A DNA stretch of 64,000 nt from Seriola aureovittata. Lineage: Eukaryota; Chordata; Actinopteri; Carangiformes; Carangidae. Below are positions 9,901-21,256 of the stretch, piece after piece. The DNA is taken from contig NC_079387.1 of NCBI RefSeq assembly GCF_021018895.1, forward strand, positions 3,225,083-3,289,082, in the 5' to 3' direction. The notes below the pieces were generated by a model. That model saw only the letters and a program-made list of their open reading frames with translations, was not told the origin of the DNA and ran no database searches. The translations under genes and the position numbers were made by a program. The number at the start of each line of letters is the position of its first letter. Positions within the stretch are counted from its first letter, which is position 1.

Positions 9901-12900
9901 TTTTTTTTTTAGCAGATTTTTCAAAACAACTTACAGTATATTACTTCAGATTGAATGGTAGTTCTAAAATCATCATTATTTGTTGAATTGGAACACTATT
10001 TATTTGTAGCATTTGTACATTATACCTTTTTTATTTTCTTGTGTCAGTTTGTCTTCAGCTGAAGGAGATGAGATGATAGTAAGGATCCATTTGATCCTTT
10101 TCAAACACCAAATCTGACATTTGTACTGAGGAGGGGCCCAGTGTTTTTCACTGTGTGCCACAATGTAGTGTTAAATGTCATAAAATGGACCATGGCCTGT
10201 GTTAGAAATGTCAAAACAAACTAGAGGAAATATTTTTTTCATAATCGATTCAGTCAAGCATAAATACCAAATATTATCTGGTTCCAGCCTCTCAAATGTG
10301 ATGATTTGTTACTTAATGATAGTAAATCACACAAATAAATTAATAACTCATTAATAATTGATTAATCTGCTGATTATATCCTCAATTATTTGATAACGAA
10401 CGTAAACAATACATTGCCCTAAAACGTGCAGACCGAATCCCTCCTCAAATCTCTTTGTGAGTAAAATGTGGATGTCAGATTTTTCTATGGCTCTCTTCAC
10501 TGTGTAAATCATCTGGATTAGAAACCTATTTTAAGAAGAATGACACACTTGTCTGAACATTGTTTTGGCTGCAAAGGAATGAAACACGTGGAAAGTACCC
10601 ACTGAATAATGGAAGTGTAAATACCACACAAACTTTTGAAGAGAAAATCAAAACACTTTATTAGGGTGACATCCAGGGTTGTCATGTTTAATGATCAGTC
10701 AGGGGATATTTTTTTTAGCCCAATGCCTGCAGTATGTTCCCTCCTTGTCATCCTCATAATGGCCCTTTTTATAAATTAATGCATGCTCTGTGTTGTTTGG
10801 ACAGCACCCACTTAGCAATTTCTTCTGGTGAAAGGCCTGTGATTAAAGGCATGAATATTGATGTGAATAGATACTGAGGGATCAAATAAGGACATGTGAT
10901 TGAAGCCTGGAAATTGTAAGGGCATATGACAAGGGAATGGGAGTGAAAATCTAAGGAGATCAATGAATAAGGACATAAGGGAGTAAATAAAGTCACAGGA
11001 GACTAAGTAAGACCACCTAAACTTTGGATTTATTAAGCTATTTTCTTCTTGTGATTGGTTTAGTCTGAAGTTTTGTGGAAAGTAGGGTGTGTTTTCTGGC
11101 ACAGATTGGGACTATTTCTCCTCATTTAAGCTTTGCAATCATTCACATTAGTAAAATGAAAAAAAGTCATCTTGATGTCACGATTGCTCAAAGAAGGACA
11201 GCACTCGAATACATGAGTAAAAATGTAAACCTGTCTTGACATGAATTCAGCCCAGTATAAAGAAGAAGCTGCGTCATAGTTTCACAATCTTGCTCCTGCT
11301 GCACTACAACATGATGGCAAGTAGCTTCCTCCACTGATACCCGTCTGTTTCCTCTTCCTGTTTTGGCCTGAGCGCGGCAGAGGCCAGCGGAGGGTCAGAC
11401 GGGGTTTGAATCCACAAATGGAGTAGGAGGGAATGGCAGAGAGGGAATGAAAGAGGCGTGAGAGATGGACAACAGAGGTTTGTGTGTTGGTAAAACAGTC
11501 ACGTCCGGACAGACAGAGAGAGCGAGTATGGTGCATGAAGAGACACAAACAAAGTCCAGTGAGAGACAGAAAAGTGTGGAGGAGTGTTGATCAGAGATTA
11601 ATGGGACATGGAGAAGAACTTAATGGTGATTTGACTTGACAAACATTCGTGAGAGCAGAAATAATGTGACTGAGTGACTGAGATAAACTTTGCTTGAAGG
11701 AGATAAAGAACTGCAATTTTTTTTTTTTTATTTATCTTAAGGCAAAAAAAAAGGCATGTTTAGCTGCAAAGCTCGTGATAACTGATTGAGTTCTTCCCCT
11801 CAGAAGTTATGAGGTGAACCATTCCCCCTGCTGACCTTTCATGATGACGTCATGAAGATGAAGTCATAAATGAATGACAAAAATAACCAACACACACATT
11901 TTAAAAATTGTATTTAGACGGTGCAGTTTACATAATTTACATATAAAATATAATACAAAACAAATGAGTCAAATGTATTCAGTTCTGTTTTTATATACAT
12001 ATTTTTTTCCATTTTAATTTACGTGTATTTACCATAATACTAGATTATATAAATGATTACAGTAGACCAAGATGGCATCTTCGGATGCCTGTCTTTTCTA
12101 TCCCACAGATACTCGTTTACATATACTAGTATATATACTATACTATACTATATACTAGTTTATATACGACTGAGGAAAGCAGAAAATATTCACATTTGAG
12201 AGGCTGGAATAAGAGAATTGAGGATTTACTTTTTCCTAAAATAATGACTTCAAACAATTAACAGATTTTCTGGTGGTCATCTCATCGTTGCAGCTGGATT
12301 ACAGTGGTGCCGACTGGTTTTTCCTCATGCATATTTTCCCCACACTGTAAGGAATGAGGTTAACGTGCTGAGCTGTACAGGTGCACACTTCCTCCCCTGT
12401 CACAACCACAGTTCCTTTGTTCACCATTTGCAAAGTTTCTCTGGTTCATCATCTGTTCGGCAGCTGGAGCTTTTGTTCTGTTGTTAAAGCGAAAAAAACC
12501 GATGAGCACCTGAGGGAAAAAAAATGGAAGTGCGCTGCTTTGAATCTTACTTTTTTATGCTTCTGCTTTTACTGCTTTTAAATGTAACACTGTTGGTTTG
12601 TTATTATCATTGTTAAAACAAGACATGCATACACAATACAAAGTAAAACGGGTTTTTAAAAAAAACACATTAAAGCCACAAATCCAACAGCAAGAAGACA
12701 AAGGACTAAAGCTTGTTGGGATACATGCATTATACTGTTGTTCTGACCACATCAGAAAGTTCATGTATTTACGAATGAATATATGACTATTTATGAATGG
12801 TCATATGACATTTGCCCACATCTGACTGGCATAGTACATTCCATAATAAACTCATGATGTGCTCATGTTGCCTTTTATTGCGCCTGCTCCCTGCACCGCT

Positions 12901-15900
12901 CTTTAAGCGTAGTGAAAAAGTGCTAAATATTTATTTGTGGCAGTTCAGGCTGTTTGCTGCTGACATCGGAGGCGATTGTGCAAGAGCTCCTGGCAGGCAC
13001 GTGTGTCTCTAGCATGGTTTGTCCAAATGCAGAAAGTATGAGGAAAGCTGCGGGATGTTTTTTTTTTTTTTTTTTACTGTTTTTAGACACTCATTGACAA
13101 GATGAGTCTTCAGTTATGTGGCAATAAAACAAACATCATTACAGTTTCATTTTTCTGTTTTGTTTGTTTCTTCTGTTTCTTTTTAAGGCTGAAATCTGAG
13201 TCTCTATAGCTGCTCTTTGTTTGCTTGTACTTTGTTTTTTAAAGGTTTACTTCATTTTGCAGTTTTACTTCATTAACTAGATAGAACAGGAGAATATTAG
13301 CAATTCATCACAGTTCCTCTTGTGGCAATTTTGCTTGATTTGAATGACAAAAATTAGTCAGTAATTAGTAAAATACCACTTTTAAGGGCTCATTCTACAT
13401 CAAAAGTTTCATATGGCTCAGGAAGAGGGTAAGTCAGAGTCTTTGAAAATAACCTTGGTGACATCCTCCCCCCCTGTGTCTGCAGGTTCCTCTCCCTCTC
13501 TGTCCTCCAAGAAGCCCAGGAGCAGAGGCCTCTTCTCCAGCCTCTTCTGCTGCCTGTGTCGGGACCAGCCTGAACCCCCACCAGTCAACAACAACGCCCC
13601 TCTGCTGGTCGAAGAGAACGGAACCGTCTCCAAGGTGTGTTTGCCTCTGTCTCACTGAGAGCATTTATTTGTGGTTGCATTTTTTTTTGTCCTGTTTTGA
13701 CAGCAATGGAGATGCTGATAAAATCAGAGATGAGAGAAAAGAGATGTCAGGGTAAAAGACGTATTTCAGCTGGCATTTAAGAATCAATTTATAGGGTTCT
13801 TTCTCTTCTATAGAATTTCTCTGTGCGTGTTCAGGTAAATATCATTTTGTGGTATTTTTTAGATCCAGGTGAAGCCACTGCTTCCTCCAGCGAAGTCAAA
13901 AGACTCTGGAAAGATCTGCGTGGTTATAGATCTGGACGAGACGTTAGTTCACAGCTCGTTTAAGGTAAGACGGGTTAAGAAAACAATACTGTTGCATTAA
14001 CTACGAGCAGCTGTGTCCACATCCAGGATTGCTAGAGTGTTCGTGAATTTCTTCGATGACGCAGGGACTTTAAAATATGATTTGTGCTTTTTTAAGAACA
14101 AAACGGCTTTACAGCACATATTTGTCCCCTGTGATCACATTCCATCATGAGATAGTTATGTTTAATCATAAGAATCACTCTGTAAGATCTATATTTTGCC
14201 CTACCTTGTTGTTATTGGCTCTGACAGTCACATTTCTGTCATTGCCAAATCTAAACTAGCTGGTTCTTAATCCCAAATAAACACAGTCTCTCCTCCATGT
14301 ACACACACTCTGCAAACACACTGTCTCTTCCTGCAACTGTCCTGTAATAATCCCACAGTCAGTGCTATTTAGATAAGGTTATAGAGAATGTTGTGTTTTG
14401 TGCTTTCTCTCCAGTGATTGTATCTGAAAATATCTTGTTTATTTAAACCATCTTTTTTCTGTGTGTGCTTCCGACAGCCTGTGAACAATGCAGATTTCAT
14501 CATTCCTGTGGAAATAGATGGAACGGTACACCAGGTAATGTCATCATCACACTCCCGCTTGATAAACCTGGCATAAAATATTCATATTGTAACCCGTTGT
14601 CATCTGTGGCTCGCCGTCCTCGTGGTTGTGTGATAGCACTGCTCTTGAGTTTAAATTGCCGAGTGTAGAGGGTGCAGTCGGCATTTAAGGGATTTGAAGA
14701 TATGGCTGCTTGGAGATGGATGACATACAGTGGGTCTGGGCCTGATTCAAGTAATCCAGGATAGGTTTGTTCAGACAAGCAAAGCCTATTCCGGATGACT
14801 TGGTTCAGGAACGCTGCCCTCAGCCGCCGACGCCGCAGAAAGAAAAAAAAAATGGAGGAACTTCAAGAAAACAAGTCTTGTGTTTTACTTTTGGAGCCAG
14901 ATGTTTGTGTGTTAGTGATCTACATGAGTATCTTTTATATTTAGTTTCCTTTGCAATTGCGGTGTGTGGAATTTGCATATTTGACCGATATGTAAAACAG
15001 GTCTGCTAGATCCATATTGCACAGAAAACCTTCACATTGTCCAATCATTATGTGCATATGTTATATTGAATACCAGAAGAAAATGTCATGGGTCCTGAGG
15101 CAGTTAAGATTTGTAGAAACTTGTGTAGAAGCCTTGTTTGAAGATTACCATGTGTTCCAGGTGTATGTCCTGAAGCGGCCCCACGTCGATGAGTTCCTGA
15201 AGAGGATGGGGGAACTGTTTGAGTGTGTCCTGTTCACTGCCAGTTTAGCCAAGGTAAGACACTTCACAGCTCGTTGCCCAATAAACCAGTGCACTGAATA
15301 GAATACTGTGTTTCATACATACTGTTTATACATGCTTATATAATATGTTTTGTACATCACATTCATGTCTTACTGTATACACAATATACTGTATGTTCAT
15401 TGCTAAAATTAAGTTTATACTCTTGTATGAAAACAATGTCAAAATGTATTATCTTTGAGGTGCACAAGCTTCAATACTTTTTTTTTTTTTTTTTTTGCTG
15501 CAGTATGCAGACCCAGTCTCTGATCTCCTGGACAAGTGGGGCGCTTTCCGCTGTCGCCTCTTCCGGGAGTCCTGCGTCTTCCACAGAGGAAATTATGTTA
15601 AGGACCTGAGTCGCCTGGGTCGTGACCTCAACAAGGTCATCATCGTGGACAACTCCCCGGCCTCCTACATCTTCCACCCCGACAACGCAGTGAGTGTCAC
15701 TAGACACAGCACCTGAGTCATGATGATGACAGTGGTGTCTTTGGGGTGGGGCGGCAAGATATTCACCTGCTGAATAAAATCTGTATCATGAATAACTGTA
15801 ACACAGTACACACATCAAGTTTTTATAAGTTTATTTGACTTTTTCTATACTGGACTTTCCTACTTTTGCCATTCTGGTGTAGTCATGCAGTGTTGATGAT

Positions 15901-16399
15901 AAAAACAAATAACAGGGCACATTTCCCAGATGACGGTGGTTAAGTTAAAGTAAATAAAAGGGGTAGTTAACTTTTCTTCTTTGTTCTCCAGGCTGTTCTG
16001 TTTTGTTCATTTTATTTTTTGCTTTCTTATTATGTTGTGTAATTCAGGGGAAAAGGCAGTATGTCACAATATCCATTTAGTTGTGAAAAAGTCGTGTTAG
16101 TGTCTGTAACAGTTTGAAAGTGAAAATATGACTTTAAGCCATTCTCATTTATTTCAGAAATAATTCTTTCAGAAATCTGACTGTGATTGGAACATCAAAA
16201 CTGTACATCATGATCCACATTAGTTAAAAAAAGGATAAATGTGGTTATGTTGATTTTTGCTTTTGTCCAGGTGCCTGTGGCCTCGTGGTTCGACGACATG
16301 TCCGACACCGAGCTGCTGGACCTCATCCCATTCTTCGAGAGGCTGAGCAAAGTGGACAACGTCTACTCAGTCCTCAAGCACCAGGGGGCCGCAAGCTAA
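6851..16399 (+). CDS. ctdsp1: CTD small phosphatase 1 (SCP1)
   Basis: A complete 262-aa HAD-superfamily phosphatase from seven exons that join in phase: 6851-6923, 13486-13634, 13863-13964, 14478-14534, 15161-15253, 15504-15689 and 16271-16399. The catalytic DLDET is at residues 97-101 (nucleophile Asp97, acid Asp99). FTAS (Thr153), Lys191 in YVKDLSRLG and Asp207-Asn208 fill the other HAD motifs. The N-terminus has a Cys cluster (FCCLC, 45-49), a known palmitoylation region in SCPs. The family dephosphorylates Ser5 of the RNA polymerase II CTD and works with REST to silence neuronal genes. Residues such as [15 protein letters not shown] and VPVASWFD match CTDSP1 better than CTDSPL or CTDSP2. 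Start chosen at ATG 6851 ([10 protein letters not shown]), matching the family N-terminus. The host intron 4 carries mir-26b. Confidence 0.95.
7375..7406. repeat. (TA)n microsatellite
   Basis: Short alternating TA run with TGTA interruptions inside ctdsp1 intron 1. Confidence 0.85.
8822..8873. repeat. Perfect 19-bp inverted repeat (hairpin)
   Basis: The arms 8822-8840 (aataaaatgtgcaacaagc) and 8855-8873 are exact reverse complements, with a 14-nt loop. It lies in ctdsp1 intron 1 in the same transcription unit, so it could fold in the pre-mRNA. It does not match a miRNA I know and is not a tRNA. Confidence 0.9.
10231..10395 (+). repeat. Dispersed AT-rich fish repeat, copy A
   Basis: Contains TTCCAGCCTCTCAAATGTG (10282-10300), which recurs exactly in inverse orientation at 12191-12209. 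It has flanking aatcgatt/gattaatc stretches like a very common interspersed repeat of teleost genomes. The boundaries are approximate and the class is unresolved. Confidence 0.6.
12125..12159. repeat. 11-bp inverted repeat in AT-rich DNA
   Basis: actagtatata (12125-12135) pairs with tatatactagt (12149-12159) around a 13-nt TACTA-repeat loop. It is probably a by-product of simple sequence. Confidence 0.6.
12181..12300 (-). repeat. Dispersed AT-rich fish repeat, copy B (inverted)
   Basis: Carries the exact reverse complement of the 19-nt core at 10282-10300, then aatgacttcaaacaatta and tcgttgcagc, which resemble the end of the same repeat. It is strongly diverged and the edges are approximate. 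Confidence 0.55.
13486..13634 (+). CDS. ctdsp1: ctdsp1 coding exon 2
   Basis: Encodes residues 25-74: KKPRSRG, the Cys cluster SLFCCLCRD and the PLLVEENG segment. The acceptor is CTGCAG and the exon ends in phase 0. Confidence 0.93.
13863..13964 (+). CDS. ctdsp1: ctdsp1 coding exon 3 (catalytic DLDET)
   Basis: Encodes residues 75-108. [17 protein letters not shown] contains the phosphate-accepting Asp97 and general acid Asp99. The acceptor is TTTTTTAG and the donor is AAG|GTAAGA. Confidence 0.95.
14478..14534 (+). CDS. ctdsp1: ctdsp1 coding exon 4
   Basis: A 57-nt exon encoding residues 109-127, [19 protein letters not shown], almost identical across SCP family members. It is directly followed by the intron that holds mir-26b. 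Confidence 0.94.
14741..14809 (+). ncRNA. mir26b: mir-26b precursor hairpin
   Basis: The 5' arm contains TTCAAGTAATCCAGGATAGG (14746-14765), followed by TT: the miR-26 mature sequence with the UU ending known for fish miR-26b. The 3' arm (14782-14809, with the star strand from about 14785) pairs with it over about 28 nt with a few mismatches, around a 13-nt loop. In mammals, mir-26a-1, mir-26a-2 and mir-26b lie in introns of CTDSPL, CTDSP2 and CTDSP1. This hairpin is in the sense direction in ctdsp1 intron 4, so it is expected to be processed from the host transcript. miR-26 and its CTDSP hosts are reported to act together on RB and the cell cycle. Only the exact ends are uncertain. Confidence 0.97.
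15161..15253 (+). CDS. ctdsp1: ctdsp1 coding exon 5
   Basis: Encodes residues 128-158, [18 protein letters not shown] through VLFTASLAK. Thr153 of FTAS is HAD motif II. The donor is AAG|GTAAGA. Confidence 0.95.
15504..15689 (+). CDS. ctdsp1: ctdsp1 coding exon 6
   Basis: Encodes residues 159-220, [15 protein letters not shown] to [11 protein letters not shown]. It contains Lys191 (motif III) and Asp207-Asn208 (motif IV). A poly(T) tract of about 18 nt precedes the acceptor. Confidence 0.95.
16271..16399 (+). CDS. ctdsp1: ctdsp1 coding exon 7
   Basis: Encodes residues 221-262, [20 protein letters not shown] through [12 protein letters not shown], then TAA at 16397-16399. Confidence 0.94.
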   Translation: MPVASWFDDMSDTELLDLIPFFERLSKVDNVYSVLKHQGAAS

Positions 16400-19120
16400 C
16401 AGTGTTCGTCTTTTCATCTCAGCTCTGAACAAAGCGGCGTACTGAACGGAAATACACACCAGCGAGGCTCCATCACCAGCTCCAGCTATCACTGCCCACC
16501 AGAACACAGACTGCTTCACAGCTGACAGAGCCTTCACCTTCCCAGTATCAAACCAAGATTATGTTTGGGAGTTTTTCAGTGACTTCGATGGCGTCATCAC
16601 TGCCACCTTCTGGTCAAACAGAAAACTGCCTGAAAATTACCTTGCAATTCTCCCCCCATGAACCAGCTCATGTGAGTGAATGCATGAAAGGATGAATGAA
16701 TGTTTAAGGACATTTCACTGAACTTGCAGTACATTTAACAAAACAGATGTCTGCAGCCATGAATCCAATGGACACAGACTGGGTACCGGACATAGACTTC
16801 TCTCATGGACTCGGCAGTTTGACCCTGCAAACCGAAGCAGGTTTGGTAAGCAGGAATTAAGTGGAAAGGAATTTTTGGAAATGTTTATGTGCAAATAAAC
16901 TTGATCAGATTTGTCAGTGAAAGAGCAGAAAGTGAACACATACTGTAGATGTCTTTTAAATATTTTGGAATAGCATTACCTTTGTCACACACCTTAATCT
17001 TGTCAATTATCACACTATTTGTCTGCAGTCGAAAACGTGATCCTCGGGTGTGATTTTAGAGGTTTTAGAACAAAATTATCAGGTATTTTTGAATAATCAT
17101 GACAGTGTTACGGATGAATCTGATTTAATTAAAAAAAAAAAAAAAAAAAGGTTTCATTAAAAACCATCTGGGATTGTACTGTCAAATATAATCAGGAGTT
17201 GTTAAATACATTAATAACTAAATGATTGGACAGCACTTTAAAGTCTAGTCTAGAGTACAGTCCTCGCTTTCACTGCAGTTTAGAAATTGGTTTTAGCACG
17301 ATTTGAATACTAAACATAGTTTGAAAACTGAATAATAAATGGGGATTATTATTTTGGATTTTGGATTTACTAGTATTAAATAAAACTAGTGGAAAAAATC
17401 AATAATGTGTAAATAATAATGTCCTCTTACAGCAGGAGGCAATACAAATTTTTGATGCATAGAAACATTACTCAGTGGGAAAATCAATCATTCTAAACTA
17501 AATGTTTCAGCACTGAAACAAAATGACTGCAGTATTTTCTTTTTTCTCCAAAATTCAGACACTAATATGAATATCAAACCATCCGCATATGACAGTGGAA
17601 GAGCAGCTGCTATGCTTATCGGTTGTGGATTTCCAAAGGCGGTGCAAAGATTGATGGACAGCCAAAATGCATTGTGTATCTCCACCTGTGTGTTGATAGA
17701 TGCCATGACCAGTTGATGCCAGAGACGAGAGGACCAGGATCGACTTCTAAAAGCGGGTCATTTGTCATGCTACATCAGAACAGAGGCTCCGTTGGTGTAT
17801 GATTGGTCTTGTTACTTGTTTTAAAGCCACACTCAAAACTTGAATATCTCACAGCATTCACAGACTGTATTTGAATGGGTAAAGAAAGTCGCAGAAAAGT
17901 TAGTTTGGCTTGTCAGTTTTGGTCTCATAAGCTTAAAAGTACAACTTTTTTTTTTCTTTTCAGTTAAGCGGTACACATACGCTGGAAACAATTTCAGGAC
18001 TTTGTAATAAAATGTGTGTCGAGGGGGGGAGTCTAGGATATGTGAGGTGTTGTGCCTGGTGAGCTGGCACCCCTTTGCAAACAAAAAGTGGTTTAATTCG
18101 GTCCAGATTTAAAGGAGAAATCCATCCCGAAACACTTTCAACACCGTCAATAAACAGCTATTGGTGATTTTTCTTGCACCTCTGGGTCCTTTGTTATTTG
18201 GCTGGTGGTCATATTCTGGTGTATAGACATCACGTAATGTTAATGGGAGTTAAATGATGATGTGTTGTAGTGTGATTTGAGGGTGGAGTTTTCCTTTAAA
18301 ATCTCAATTATAACAGATGTGGAGTTATACATTGAGGCTGTGCTGCTTTTTTCGTTTTATTTTTTAAGCTCTATGTGGCGATGTTAGTTGGTCGGTTTCT
18401 TGAGCTGGTCTGTTTTAAGGAGCGGCCTGGTCTCTAGCAGGAGTCTCAGACTCTTGTTATGTCCTTCATATGCGTTGACAATACCATGTGTTGACACTGA
18501 TGAATGAAAATGGTGGATTTGACTAAGAGCCTCAATAGCAGCGTTGATGCTTGATGTGACTTTACCTAGATGGAACAAGGATGACAATTAAGTCCACCAT
18601 ATTAAGAGCTATTACATTATTTTTCTATGTTTAACAAATTATTGTCAATCAAATTAGCCTTTTTCTTTTCTAAATAATTACTGATTTTAATTCTTCTCTT
18701 TGCCCAGCAGTGGTCCTCTGATACGACATTGACAGGTTGTTTTCCAGAGGGGAAACACTGTTGTGGCCGTTTTCATGCAAGACGTGATTGGTTACCTCAT
18801 ATATTAATAGGTAGGATATGGATCAGAAACACCAGCAACTGACTAAAAGATTAGTATCTTACTGTTGTAGGCACATAACAGGGTAATTTGTGTGTTTCAT
18901 GTAAGCCATCATCACATGTCTCAATTAGATTTAATGCTGATACTGTTGTTTCTGTTTTTGGAATTCATTGGCAAAAAGGAGTATTTATAGGGATGTTAAG
19001 TCATTTGATTACATACAGAACAAGTGTTGTGTCACTACAGGGCCCATTCGCTGATACTGTACTTCTTACACATTCAGTAGATATGTATATTTTGTTTTGC
19101 ACAATAATAAAGCAAACAAA
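16400..19120 (+). other. ctdsp1 3'UTR and downstream, candidate poly(A) sites
   Basis: AATAAA occurs at 16894-16899, 18149-18154 and 19106-19111, giving 3'UTRs of about 0.5, 1.8 or 2.7 kb. A poly(A) run of about 19 nt is at 17131-17149. There is no further ORF I can support. Which site is used cannot be decided here. Confidence 0.4.
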
Positions 19121-19374
19121 TTTCATTAATATATGGAATATTCATGTTACTGTACTCATGATTCAATAGATGTAACCTAATTTTTGACCTTTGTTGTTTT
19201 ATCATACCAAATTATATATGGACTGTGTAATAATGCCATTTTTTCCATAAATGCTAAATGAAAGATGGTCCATGTGCTGTTTTATTGAGCATTTCCTCAT
19301 TTCCTCATTAGGCCTGGGGATTGGGTTTGTCAAAATCAGATGGTAATGCTTCAAATGATGAGACTTGCATCAAT

Positions 19375-19580
19375 GGGTTGATTAATCAATTAATCCATAG
19401 ACTGAAAGATAATCAGCTTAGATTTTGATAGTTGATTAACTGTTTGGAGAAACTGTAAATGCTTTACACTGTGATTTAAAACATTTTATAGAGTAAAGGA
19501 CTAATCGCTTTATCAAAAAAATAATTGGCATTTTACTTAATGAAAATAATAATTAAGAAGAAGAATAATTAATTGCAGCC
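19375..19580 (+). repeat. Dispersed AT-rich fish repeat, copy C
   Basis: Contains gattaatcaattaatcc near the left edge, gttgattaactg, acattttatagagtaaa...taatcg, and ends near aattgcagcc. This layout matches the same interspersed family as copies A, B and D, with internal deletion. Confidence 0.5.
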
Positions 19581-20517
19581 TTTATATTGGGCTATTGTTT
19601 GTTTGTTTTTTATGTTCGAGCAACATTACCTTTTTTTTTCTTCCATTTATTTATTGACAACTGGCAGCATGACATAACACTATGTAGCATTAATTTCCAA
19701 CAATTAGCTGTGGACTAACCACCTGTTAGCAAACTAGTTACGCAGCTAGCAGGCACAGAGAAACATTAGCATGTTGGTCGCCTCACGAATGTAAGTAAAA
19801 AAATATTTACTCTCCTTTTAGCTGTTTTGGTGTCCACCAGCTCCTTAGAGAAGTATCTCTCTCTTAAAACGTCAAGTCATGAGCTATGTAACGTTTTGTG
19901 TTTTATGGTTATAGTTATATGACTATGACAAGCACAAACTGGGGCTAGCTAGTCGCTAGCAAGTAGCTAACTTTTTTGATGGCGGGCGGGTCAAATATAC
20001 AGTAGAAATACAGTGTACAATTTTCTACTGAAGTATTATCATTATATACTACTTTATACGTGTACCATCAAACTATATAAAGTACTGTAGTTAAATTAGT
20101 TTCAGCTCAACCAAATACAACAGTAAAATGTTGAAGTGTCGGTTGAAATGAACCAATAATGGAATACGTAACAATATACCCCTCATGGGGATGACTTTTG
20201 TCTGAGTGCTTTTACTGTTGATACTTAAAGTACATTTTGCTGATGATACTAATGTACATCAGAACCCCAAGATACTCAGTTTACAATAATATAAGAGTGA
20301 GAAAAGCAGCACATCCTTACTTTTGGAGAAGCTGCAACCAGAGAATTTTAGGCATTTTTACTGAAAAAAGGCCTGAAAGGATAACGTGGTTATTAAAAAT
20401 AATCTGCAATAAATTTTTCTATTAATGCGCTAATTGTCTAATGGACTACCACATACCTCTGGGTGAGAGCTAGGCCGGACAGAGTCTCTTTCTGACCATT
20501 ATACAAAAGTCTCACAG
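19581..20517. other. Intergenic region between ctdsp1 and obsl1
   Basis: AT-rich sequence with several GCTAGC hexamers around 19740-19970. I see no gene. Confidence 0.4.
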
Positions 20518-20978
20518 TTTATTTAGGGTTGGAGATGTATGGATACTGTAAAATCTGAACACCTTGCTCAGGATTTTTGAGTGTTCCAGTGCATTTTTAG
20601 TCACATTAGTCACAAAATATTAAAAAAAATATTTGACTCTATGGAATTAACCACTGTTACTTATTATTTTAATTTGGGGGGTTTCCATCAGAATACAACA
20701 ATGTAAAGTCAACTAGGCAAATAAATATCATCTATGCTGTAAAAAAAAAAAGGAATAACTGGACTGAAGAAACATCCTTCAGGTTTAAAATGCTTAGTCC
20801 AGCTTCACCGAATAGCCTCAATTTGAAAAATCTCAGAATAGAAAAGTGCAGGCCATCCAATCACAATAATTGGATTTTAAAAAGTTCTAAGGGACAAGAG
20901 TAAATCCAATTTTTGCAGTTAGTGTATTCACTTTCTGTCTTTCTCTCAGAGTCACTTGCTTTTCTCTCTCTTGTTCTT
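20518..20978 (-). other. obsl1 3'UTR with candidate poly(A) signal
   Basis: Noncoding sequence after the obsl1 TAG. TTTATT on + at 20518-20523 reads AATAAA on the obsl1 strand, about 455 nt past the stop. It is the best visible candidate, but usage is not proven. Confidence 0.35.
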
Positions 20979-21256
20979 CTACTCTGCCATAACACTGAGT
21001 GTGGCGCTGCTCTTGGCCTTGCCCATGGTAAACTTGACCGTGCCACTCATGTCCACACATGTGTTTCTCAGGGTGAGTTTGTGGACTGTCCCGTGGTTTT
21101 CCAGCCGGACAGAGGGGCCCGAGTGAAGGGTCTCTCCATTCAAAGTCCAAACAGGAGGCTTGCTTATGTCGACAGACACCTCACACTGGAAAGACGCTGG
21201 CTCAGGCTCCATCACCTCCATGTCCTCAAGCTCTTTGACCATCAGGAGAGCCTGGG
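20979..21256 (-). CDS. obsl1: obsl1 exon 24: Ig22 and stop
   Basis: Residues 2124-2215. ALLMVKELEDMEVMEPEPA, FQCEVS, PVWTLNGETL, GTVKFTMGKA, ends SVMAE then TAG. The second core Cys is replaced by Phe. Confidence 0.9.

Larger units (their letters stand above)
6924..13485 (+). other. ctdsp1 intron 1 (6.6 kb)
   Basis: A large first intron with no supported exon. It holds a short TA-rich run (about 7375-7406), a perfect 19-bp hairpin at 8822-8873, two copies of a dispersed AT-rich repeat (about 10231-10395 and 12181-12300), and an 11-bp inverted repeat at 12125-12159. The rest is AT-rich and featureless to me. Confidence 0.7.
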
